Of a stretch of 38,049 bases of DNA, positions 16,239 to 28,857 are shown piece by piece. The position numbers were made by a program, and so were the translations under genes. Under the pieces are notes generated by a model. It was given only the letters and a program-made list of their open reading frames with translations, was not told where the DNA came from and ran no database searches. How positions within the stretch are numbered: the first letter of the stretch is position 1; every line of letters begins with the position of its first letter. Source of the stretch: Chloroflexota bacterium (GTDB lineage Bacteria; Chloroflexota; Dehalococcoidia; Bin125); contig QGNQ01000018.1 of NCBI GenBank assembly GCA_003228175.2, positions 1-38,049 of the forward strand, given 5' to 3'.

Positions 16239-19187
16239 ATGGCGGCTGAAAATTGGACCGCCCAGCTGCATATCGCCGACGGAGTCGCGAGCGAAGACGC
16301 GCCTGAGATCGCGTACGCGGAACGCAGCGACGATCGGGGTCGTAGCGCCGCGCTGTACATCCTGGCCGAGCCGGACCGCCCCGGCAGCGAGCCCTACATC
16401 GGCGATCTCGTCAGCCGCATCGGCGAAGAGTTCCTTGAAGCGGACGGCTCCCTCACCGGCAGCCTGCAGCGCGTCATTCGCGACCGGCATGAGGAACTGC
16501 TGGACTGGAATCGCACCAGCCTCCCGCGCGACCAGGCCAGCTACGGCCTCTCTTGTCTGTTGATCCGCGACGGCGACGTGTTCCTGATGCAAATGGGGCC
16601 CTGCCTGGCCTACTACCGGCGCGACGGCCGCCTGCTGCGCCGCCGGCCCACCACGGAGGGGGCGCAGGGACCGCTGGGCGGCGCCGATACCTCCGCGCCG
16701 GAGTTCTCGCAGCTGCAACTGGGGTCTGAGGACTGGGTTCTGCTGATCAGCAGCGAGGTCGCCCGATCCGTGGGCGAAGAGGCGATCGCCTCCCTGCGCG
16801 ATACCCCCGTCGAGGATGTGCTGCCACTGCTGTACCCACAGCTGCGTGCGCTGGCGCGGGTATCCGCGCTGGTCGTCGCGCCGGGCGGGACGCGCGGCGC
16901 TGTCCCACCAGAGCCGTCGCTATTGATCGACGAGGAGCCGCCGATTCCCGCTCCCGGTGTCCAGTCCGCGCCCGCCGCCCACAGCTCGCCGGCCCACACC
17001 GGGCCCGAAACGGGGCCCGCGCCGGACGCGGACCTCGCAGACGCAGTCCCGGAGCCGGCCGCGCCGCCCGGGCCGACGGCTGCGCAGCCCGCCCTCGAGC
17101 CGCCCAGCAGCGGTCCGACGAGTGCTGACCTCGAACTCGATGCCGGTCCCCCTCCGGAGACGCACCCGTACACAGAGACTGGCCCGTCCCCCCAGACGGA
17201 AGCGCCCGAGAACGACGATTTCCCCGAGCGCACATCGCTCGTAGCCGCCGTCGGCGGATTCTTCTCCGGCGTCGCCGGCGTGTTCAAGCGGCAGCCCGCC
17301 GCCGCCGGCGACCCGTGGGCGGAAGCCGCGCGCGACGCTGACTTCGAAGATCACGAAGCACACGGGCCAGGCGGGGCTGGCGACGCGGCGCCGGGCGAAC
17401 GGGTTGCCGGCTGGTCGCCGGGCCCTGGCTCGGACGCCGAGCTCGCCTCTTCAATTGCCATCGACGACGACGATCGCCTGGCCGAAGTCGACGGCGGTCA
17501 GGACTTGTCCGCCGAAACCATCCCCGAGGCCCCACCCGACGGCGCCCCCCCCCTTGTCGACGAACCTGCGGTCGAGCGCAGCGTCGTGGTGGGAGAGCGG
17601 GAAGACATCGTCAACGAACCGCCAATCGCGCCGATCACGCCGATCGGCTCGGACGCACCGCCCGCGACCGACGCCGGTGCGCAGCCGGACTCCGCCGCTG
17701 ACAACGACCCGCAGCTGGATGATCCCCCGGCGACCGATGAGCCCAGCGCGGGGACACGCGAAGAGACCTCATCCGGCTCGGCGCGCAGTGTCGAGTACCG
17801 CCTGCAGCAGGAGGCGTCGGGCCCGGGCGCGCTCGTGACGCAGGCCGCCGGCTGGCCCAGCAACCCCTTCACACCACTGTCCGCGCCGGTGCTTGAGACC
17901 GGAGACGACGCGGACCGGGCCCACTTCCCCCGGCACATCTTCCCCTTGGAGGGGCGGATGCCGCGCTTCCGCGCCCTGCGCCGATCGAAAACGGGCGAGG
18001 AGTCCGATGATCCGGTCGCCCAGCGGCGCGGCTGGGCAGCACTGGCCCTGGCTGTGGTAGCTGTCGTCGGCATTCTCGCCGTCGTTGTAGGCGTGCTGCT
18101 GGTCCCGGATCTACTCGAGAACTCCGAACAGAGCCGCTTCGAAGATCTGTTGCAGGACACGCGCCGGGGCCTGACCACCGCCTCGCTGACCGCCGACGCG
18201 GACGCCGGCCGTGCCGCGCTGACCGCGGCTCAGGCCACGGTGCTCGCGTCGCTGGCGCTGCGACCTTTGGACGAGAGCGCGCTGGCGCTCCAGCAAGAAG
18301 TGTCAACGGCGCTCTCGCAGATCAATGCCGTCGTGCGCCCGCCGGACCTGGTTGAAGTGACGAACCTGGCCGGGCGCGTGCCGCCGCCGCTAGCCCTGTC
18401 GCTCGTTCAGGTCGGCGGTGCCTCGCTGTTCCTGCTGGACCTGAGCGGCGCCCGCGTCTTTTCGCTGCCCCTGGCCGGCGGCGACCCCGAAGTCATCTTC
18501 GAGGCCGGGCAGAGCTACCCCCTGCTCTTCCTCTTCGACGGACCGCAAGCGGGCGCACCCGTGGGCATGGATTGGGCGGTCGGCGCGGCGGGGGCGTCGC
18601 TCACGATCCTGGACAGCAACGGCCGCCTCTTTCGCCACGTGCCGGGCGTGGGCACAAACGCGCTGGAGGTCCCGAACCGCGAGTTGATTGGCTCGCCGGA
18701 CGCCGTCGCCGTGGATGAGACCAGCGTCTACCTGCTGGATGTCGCGGGCGGCATTATCTGGCGCTTCCCGCAGCTCAGCGACGGCACCCTGCTGCAGCCG
18801 CAGCCGGCCATCGCCCGCACCGACCTCTCCAGCGCCGGCTCGCTGGCCGTGAGCGAGTCGCTGTTCGTCGCGGGGGCGGACGGACGCATCCGTCGCTTCA
18901 GGGACGGCGTCGACCAAGGCTTCCCGCTGTTGGACCTGGACCGGCCACTGCTGGTGCCGGATTCGCTCGCCATCGGCGCACTCTCCGGACTGATCTACAC
19001 CGTCGATCGCGGCAACAATCGCGTGGCCGTGTTCAGCGCCTCCGGGGCGCTGGTCGCCCAGCTGCGCGCCGACGAGCTCGCCGGCGTGCGTGGCGTCGTC
19101 CCGGACGAGGCCAACAATCGTATTTACTACGTGACCGCGGACGCCCTGCTGACCTCGACACTGCCCCCTATCATCGCGAACGAGTGA
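16239..19187 (+). CDS. Degenerate PP2C-like domain / transmembrane / beta-propeller protein
   Basis: This is a 982-residue membrane protein. Residues 1 to about 215 resemble a PP2C phosphatase: YGLSCLLIRDGDVFLMQMG, AYYRRDGRLLRR and DWVLLISSEVARSVGEE align with the family core. However, metal sites are lost: the GDS motif reads GPC, SDG reads SSE, and the DN motif is absent. Residues about 215-575 form a Pro/Ala/Asp/Glu-rich linker, probably disordered. One membrane helix (about 599-624, WAALALAVVAVVGILAVV) follows a basic stretch, so the N-terminus should be cytoplasmic. After a short helical part, about 690-982 look like an NHL-type beta-propeller (GLIYTVDRGNNRVAVFSASG) outside the membrane. 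ATG 16239 is chosen because AGGAGG at 16223-16228 is correctly spaced for it; GTG 16230 is too close. Function is unknown; a sensor or scaffold is plausible. Confidence 0.88.
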   Translation: MAAENWTAQLHIADGVASEDAPEIAYAERSDDRGRSAALYILAEPDRPGSEPYIGDLVSRIGEEFLEADGSLTGSLQRVIRDRHEELLDWNRTSLPRDQASYGLSCLLIRDGDVFLMQMGPCLAYYRRDGRLLRRRPTTEGAQGPLGGADTSAPEFSQLQLGSEDWVLLISSEVARSVGEEAIASLRDTPVEDVLPLLYPQLRALARVSALVVAPGGTRGAVPPEPSLLIDEEPPIPAPGVQSAPAAHSSPAHTGPETGPAPDADLADAVPEPAAPPGPTAAQPALEPPSSGPTSADLELDAGPPPETHPYTETGPSPQTEAPENDDFPERTSLVAAVGGFFSGVAGVFKRQPAAAGDPWAEAARDADFEDHEAHGPGGAGDAAPGERVAGWSPGPGSDAELASSIAIDDDDRLAEVDGGQDLSAETIPEAPPDGAPPLVDEPAVERSVVVGEREDIVNEPPIAPITPIGSDAPPATDAGAQPDSAADNDPQLDDPPATDEPSAGTREETSSGSARSVEYRLQQEASGPGALVTQAAGWPSNPFTPLSAPVLETGDDADRAHFPRHIFPLEGRMPRFRALRRSKTGEESDDPVAQRRGWAALALAVVAVVGILAVVVGVLLVPDLLENSEQSRFEDLLQDTRRGLTTASLTADADAGRAALTAAQATVLASLALRPLDESALALQQEVSTALSQINAVVRPPDLVEVTNLAGRVPPPLALSLVQVGGASLFLLDLSGARVFSLPLAGGDPEVIFEAGQSYPLLFLFDGPQAGAPVGMDWAVGAAGASLTILDSNGRLFRHVPGVGTNALEVPNRELIGSPDAVAVDETSVYLLDVAGGIIWRFPQLSDGTLLQPQPAIARTDLSSAGSLAVSESLFVAGADGRIRRFRDGVDQGFPLLDLDRPLLVPDSLAIGALSGLIYTVDRGNNRVAVFSASGALVAQLRADELAGVRGVVPDEANNRIYYVTADALLTSTLPPIIANE

Positions 19188-19248
19188 TCGCGAACCCGCG
19201 ATCGCCAGAGAACGCGTGCCGCTCGCCGCGGGCGCCGGAAGCGGCACG

Positions 19249-20277
19249 ATGCCCCACACCATCCTCTCGTTGGAATCCTCCTGCGATGAGTTCGCGGCCG
19301 CCCTCGTGGAAGACGGCCGCGAGCTGCTGGCCTCCGTTGTTGCCTCACAAGCCGAACTGCACGCGCGCTATGGCGGCGTTGTGCCAGAAGTCGCCGGCCG
19401 CGAGCACCTGCGCAGCGTCGCACCGGTGCTCGACGGCGTCTTGGCCGAGGCGGGGCGCGACTGGGCATCCGTCGACGCGATCGCGGTCACGCGCGGCCCC
19501 GGCCTGGGCGGCTCCTTGCTCGTGGGGATCAACGCGGCCAAGGCGCTGGCCTGGGCGCGCGATCTGCCTTGCATCCCCGTGCACCACATCGAAGGGCATC
19601 TCTACGCGAACTGGCTGGCCCCGTCGCTGGACGCCTATGACGGAACCCCGCCCCCCTTCCCGGTGCTTTGCCTGGTTGTCAGCGGCGGCCACACGGAGCT
19701 CCTGCTGATGCGCGACCACGGCCACTTCCAGCGCCTCGGCCAGACCCTGGACGACGCCGCCGGGGAGGCCTTCGACAAGGTCGGCCGCTTGCTGGGCCTG
19801 CCCTTCCCCGGCGGGCCGGCGATTGAGCGGGCGGCGCGTGATCGGGATCCGGCCGCACGGCTGCCGCGCGCCTGGCTGCGCGGCACCTACGATTTCTCGT
19901 TCAGCGGACTCAAGACCGCCGTGCTGCATCGCGTACGCAAGGAACACCCGGAGGGCGTGACCGATCCGGGGCCCCTGGCCCGCGCCTTCCAGGACTCCGT
20001 CGTCGACGTGCTGGCAGAGAAGACGACGCGCGCCGCCGCCGAGTTCGACGCCCGCAGCGTGATCATCGCCGGCGGCGTCGCCGCCAACGGCTCCCTGCGG
20101 GCGGCGCTCCAGTCGCGCTGTGCGGTGCCCGTGCGCTGGCCTCCACCAAGGCTCTGCACAGACAACGCGGCGATGATCGGAGCCGCGGCACACTACCGTC
20201 GCCAGGCCGACCCCAGCCTCAGCTTCGACCTGTTCTCCACCTCGGGGCCCGGCGTCTTCCAAGCGGGCGTCGGCTAG
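19249..20277 (+). CDS. tsaD: tRNA N6-adenosine threonylcarbamoyltransferase
   Basis: TsaD transfers threonylcarbamoyl to A37 of ANN-decoding tRNAs (t6A). The 342-residue product has ILSLESSCDEFAAAL at the start (ETSCDE in most relatives), RGPGLGGSLLVGI, the metal-binding HHIEGHL (His113, His117), VVSGGHTELLLM, LDDAAGEAFDKVGRLLGL, YDFSFSGLKTAV, IAGGVAANGSLR and the third metal ligand in CTDNAAMIG (Asp305). ATG 19249 is preferred to GTG 19216, which adds a low-complexity leader. It follows the propeller gene after about 60 nt. Its TAG lies inside CTAG, which also holds the stop of the convergent gene. Confidence 0.96.
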   Translation: MPHTILSLESSCDEFAAALVEDGRELLASVVASQAELHARYGGVVPEVAGREHLRSVAPVLDGVLAEAGRDWASVDAIAVTRGPGLGGSLLVGINAAKALAWARDLPCIPVHHIEGHLYANWLAPSLDAYDGTPPPFPVLCLVVSGGHTELLLMRDHGHFQRLGQTLDDAAGEAFDKVGRLLGLPFPGGPAIERAARDRDPAARLPRAWLRGTYDFSFSGLKTAVLHRVRKEHPEGVTDPGPLARAFQDSVVDVLAEKTTRAAAEFDARSVIIAGGVAANGSLRAALQSRCAVPVRWPPPRLCTDNAAMIGAAAHYRRQADPSLSFDLFSTSGPGVFQAGVG

Positions 20278-21605
20278 CCCAGATCCCTCTGTGGGCGAGC
20301 GGGCGCTCCCGGTCCTGCGCGCGCCTCTGGTGCATGCGCCCAGCGCCCCTCCCCCACATCTGTCCCTAGCGCCTCCGGCGCGTTGGGGCTGGGCAGCGGC
20401 GAGCGATGCGGGCGCGGCCCACCAACACGGGCCAGCGGGCAAACGGCGCAGGCGCCCGCGCGGCAATAGCACGACTCCAAGCTCAGCAACGCCTGCGTCT
20501 GACCGTTCGCCCAGACCCGCAAGCCATCCGCGGCCAGCCGCGCCCGCAACGGATCCGTGCGCCCGTAGCGGGCGCCTCCCAACCGCTGCCAGCGCGCGAC
20601 GAGCTCCGACCCGCCTTCTCGCGCCAGCGCGAACGGGTAGACCGCATCGACGAGTAGCTGCCGGGCCCGCTCCCGCCCCAATAACCGCGGCACCTGCAGC
20701 GCTGCGATCGCTTCTCCCTCGGGCAGGCTGGCGAGGCGCGCCACCCCCCGCGCCAGTGAGCCGTCGCCGCTTGCGACCAATCGCAGCAACACCTGGGCGG
20801 CGGCGGCGAGGCGTTTCTCGGGTCGATTGGCCGGCCGGCCGCCGCTCCCGCGCGTCGTCCCCGGCAGGGCGTCCCCCAGCCCCTCCGCGAAGACATCCGT
20901 CAGCCGTGTCGCGAGCGCCGCCGAATCCCCGGCCTGTAGGGCCTGCCGCAACGACGGCCACGGCAACCGCTGCGGCAGCGCCGCGATCGACGCCAGGCTG
21001 CCGGCCCCCAGCCCCCCCATCAACGCCGCATACGCGTGCCCGTCCGCCTCAGCGTCCGTCCAATCCGCTGCGCATCCATCCTCCCCCAGGCGTGACGCCT
21101 TGGCCAGCAGGCGCTCGCGTGAGAGGCGTCGCAGCGCCGCCTCAACGGCGTTCTCCCCCGCCCTCGCGACGAGATCGACGCAGGGCGGCGCCGCCGCCGT
21201 GGGACCGCTGCGCAGCCGGACGGTGCGCGGCGGCAGCGCCGCACCTGTGGCCTCCCGGCAGCGCTGACCCGGCGCGCCCTCAGCGCAGAGCTCGAACGAG
21301 ACGCCGGCGTAACCCGGATCGGTATCGTGCCCGTGCGCGCGCCAGCCTGACAGTCGCTGATGGATCTCCACGTCCCCGCGCAGTGCCGGACCCCAGCTGG
21401 GCAGCAGCACCGCGTCGCGAAAGTCCGGCCCAGGTCCGTGGTTCCAGGTCCCAGCGAACAGCACCCGCCAGCGCCGGCCGGAGTCCTCCTCGAGCCACAC
21501 TGGCGGCGCCGCGGCCCAGCCGCGCTGTAGGTCCCGCTCCGCGATCGCGCTGGAGGCGGGCGGCCCGACGCCGGATCGGGCAAAGGGCCGCTCAGCCTGG
21601 TCCAC
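20274..21605 (-). CDS. DUF2851 family protein
   Basis: This 443-residue protein matches the pattern of DUF2851, a family of unknown function that I recall from Chloroflexota and Bacteroidota. Diagnostic segments are VLFAGTWNHGPGPDFRDAVL and GDVEIHQRLSGWRAHGHD (about 55-105), which form an N-terminal domain with conserved Asp/Glu/His that could be a nuclease-like or metal site. A helical middle follows, and the C-terminal SCYCRAGACAVCPL contains four closely spaced cysteines that may bind metal. GTG 21605 is chosen; it overlaps the end of the upstream XRE gene by 14 nt, suggesting coupled expression. The frame is open further but reads through that gene. The 3' end overlaps tsaD by 4 nt. Confidence 0.82.
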   Translation of the reverse strand: MDQAERPFARSGVGPPASSAIAERDLQRGWAAAPPVWLEEDSGRRWRVLFAGTWNHGPGPDFRDAVLLPSWGPALRGDVEIHQRLSGWRAHGHDTDPGYAGVSFELCAEGAPGQRCREATGAALPPRTVRLRSGPTAAAPPCVDLVARAGENAVEAALRRLSRERLLAKASRLGEDGCAADWTDAEADGHAYAALMGGLGAGSLASIAALPQRLPWPSLRQALQAGDSAALATRLTDVFAEGLGDALPGTTRGSGGRPANRPEKRLAAAAQVLLRLVASGDGSLARGVARLASLPEGEAIAALQVPRLLGRERARQLLVDAVYPFALAREGGSELVARWQRLGGARYGRTDPLRARLAADGLRVWANGQTQALLSLESCYCRAGACAVCPLARVGGPRPHRSPLPSPNAPEALGTDVGEGRWAHAPEARAGPGAPARPQRDLG

Positions 21606-21951
21606 GTGACGTCTCAGTCGCGGCGACCGAGGGCTGGTCGTCGGGGCCCCCGTCCGACGAACCACCGTCCGATGGGCCCCCGTCCGACAAGCCACCGTCC
21701 GACGAGCCCCCGTCCGATGGGCTTGCGTCGTAGTATCCCGCCTCCTCCGCGATCCAGCTCAGCAGCCGGGCGGAGGGACCGCGCGGCCGGTACCGACCCG
21801 TCTCCCACTCGGAAACCGTCTGCTGCCGCGCATTCACCTCCTGCGCGAACTGCTGCTGGCTCATATGCAGATGCGTCCGCAGCCCCCGGACGCCTTGGGC
21901 CGTCCAGTGCTCGTCTTGGGGCTGCCGCCCGCGTGCCTCATACGCCGCCAT
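21592..21951 (-). CDS. XRE-family transcriptional regulator with SDGG-repeat tail
   Basis: This 119-residue protein carries a Cro/CI-type helix-turn-helix at about residues 22-70: LRTHLHMSQQQFAQEV then NARQQTVSEWETGRYRPRG, the standard recognition-helix pattern. It is followed by LLSWIAEEAGYYD and a tail containing five SDGG repeats encoded by 15-bp DNA repeats, ending in a polar stretch. ATG 21951 is chosen because TATCCT lies 6 nt upstream; the frame is open to 22218 but has no support there. A palindrome overlaps the promoter, so the protein probably represses itself. It overlaps the DUF2851 gene, which may be its other target. The DNA sequence bound is inferred, not known. Confidence 0.85.
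   Translation of the reverse strand: MAAYEARGRQPQDEHWTAQGVRGLRTHLHMSQQQFAQEVNARQQTVSEWETGRYRPRGPSARLLSWIAEEAGYYDASPSDGGSSDGGLSDGGPSDGGSSDGGPDDQPSVAATETSRGPG
21650..21724. repeat. Five tandem 15-bp repeats inside the XRE gene
   Basis: Five head-to-tail units of the form CCGTCCGAYRRRCCM (21650, 21665, 21680, 21695 and 21710), with a few substitutions, encode the Ser-Asp-Gly-Gly tail on the minus strand. The unit length is a multiple of three, so copy-number change would keep the frame. Confidence 0.9.
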
Positions 21952-21957
21952 CCGCTC

Positions 21958-21979
21958 AGGATACACGCTACCGTGTATC
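21958..21979 (-). promoter_or_regulatory. Palindromic operator overlapping the leaderless promoter of the XRE gene
   Basis: GATACACG (21960-21967) and CGTGTATC (21972-21979) form a perfect 8-bp inverted repeat with a 4-nt centre. On the minus strand the last bases run into TATCCT (the -10 box, 21958-21963), 6 nt before ATG 21951. The position fits an autorepressor site. The rest of the 293-nt gap to groES holds only the groES promoter and CIRCE. Confidence 0.65.
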
Positions 21980-22107
21980 TCTGCCCGTGCGCACCGGGCC
22001 GGGCCGGCGTGGGCTGGATTCTGTGGCCTGTTCGCGTCTCCCGCTTCGGCCGATCGGCGCCGTCGCCGCGAATCCGTCGCACTGCGCAGAGCGGCCGAAC
22101 GTAACGC

Positions 22108-22137
22108 TTGCGCGATCTCCGCGCGCTCGGATAGGAT
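22108..22137 (+). promoter_or_regulatory. groESL promoter
   Basis: TTGCGC (22108-22113) and TAGGAT (22132-22137) are separated by 18 nt. Transcription would begin near 22144, at the left edge of the CIRCE element, which is the usual arrangement for HrcA control. Confidence 0.7.
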
Positions 22138-22142
22138 GCCAG

Positions 22143-22169
22143 TTGGCACTCGCAGGACAGGAGTGCTAA
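22143..22169 (+). promoter_or_regulatory. CIRCE operator (HrcA-binding site)
   Basis: The sequence reads TTGGCACTC, nine nucleotides, then GAGTGCTAA. This differs from the CIRCE consensus TTAGCACTC-N9-GAGTGCTAA at one position. It lies over the predicted transcription start and 76 nt before groES. HrcA repression with release on heat shock is the established role. hrcA itself is not in the window. Confidence 0.95.
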
Positions 22170-22244
22170 CCGACAGCAAGGGCCGCCGGCGGCCGGGGAT
22201 TCCCAGCCCGGCGGGCAATATCAGACGACGAAGGACGCAACGTA

Positions 22245-22553
22245 ATGGCGAAGAAAGAAAGCGCGCGGCTCGAACCGCTGAATGACCGCGTAGTGGTGAC
22301 CCCGGTGCAGCAGGAGCAGGTCCTCGAGAGCGGCCTGGTGATTCCGGACACGGCCAAAGAGAAGCCGCAGCAGGGCGAGGTCATCGCCGTGGGCCCGGGC
22401 CGGCGCGACGACACGGGCGAGCGCGTCCCGATCGACATCGCGGTTGGTGACCGGATTCTCTACAAGAAGTACACCGGCCAAGACATCAAGATCGACCGCC
22501 AGGACCTGATCGTGCTTCAAGAGAGCGAAATCCTGGCCAAGGTGATCGTCTAG
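22245..22553 (+). CDS. groES: Co-chaperonin GroES
   Basis: GroES is the heptameric lid of the GroEL folding chamber. The 102-residue protein contains [22 protein letters not shown], the mobile-loop region [24 protein letters not shown] split over about 29-52, and [21 protein letters not shown] toward the end. Length and order are normal. ATG 22245 has GAAGGA upstream. It is the first gene of a CIRCE-controlled operon, with groEL 104 nt downstream. Confidence 0.97.
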   Translation: MAKKESARLEPLNDRVVVTPVQQEQVLESGLVIPDTAKEKPQQGEVIAVGPGRRDDTGERVPIDIAVGDRILYKKYTGQDIKIDRQDLIVLQESEILAKVIV

Positions 22554-22642
22554 CGTCGCCGTCGCCCCCTCCGCGGTCGTCCCCCGGGACGGCCACATGA
22601 GGACTGACCGGCGCTCGCCCGGGCCCACTGGCCCCGGCATAG

Positions 22643-24280
<1,638 letters not shown>

Positions 24281-24299
24281 TCGCCTGATCCCTGCCAAC

Positions 24300-24339
24300 A
24301 CACAAAGAAGCCGGGGCGCCTGCCCCGGCTTCTTTGTGT
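24300..24339. terminator. Two-way hairpin terminator between groEL and rpoC
   Basis: A perfect 18-bp stem (24300-24317 with 24322-24339) closes a 4-nt loop GCCT. The inner part is GC-rich (GCCGGGGC/GCCCCGGC) and the outer part is A-rich on the left and T-rich on the right. It can therefore end transcription of groESL from the left and of rpoBC from the right. Confidence 0.92.
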
Positions 24340-24396
24340 CCGTCGCCAGCGGGCGGCCCCAGCGGTGTCCCGCCGCGGCCACCCCTCCGGCTGGGT

Positions 24397-28856
<4,460 letters not shown>

Positions 28857-28857
<1 letters not shown>

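Noticed and set aside
21650-21724. Short regular repeats considered as a CRISPR array
   Set aside because: The 15-bp units are contiguous with no spacers and encode a protein tail.
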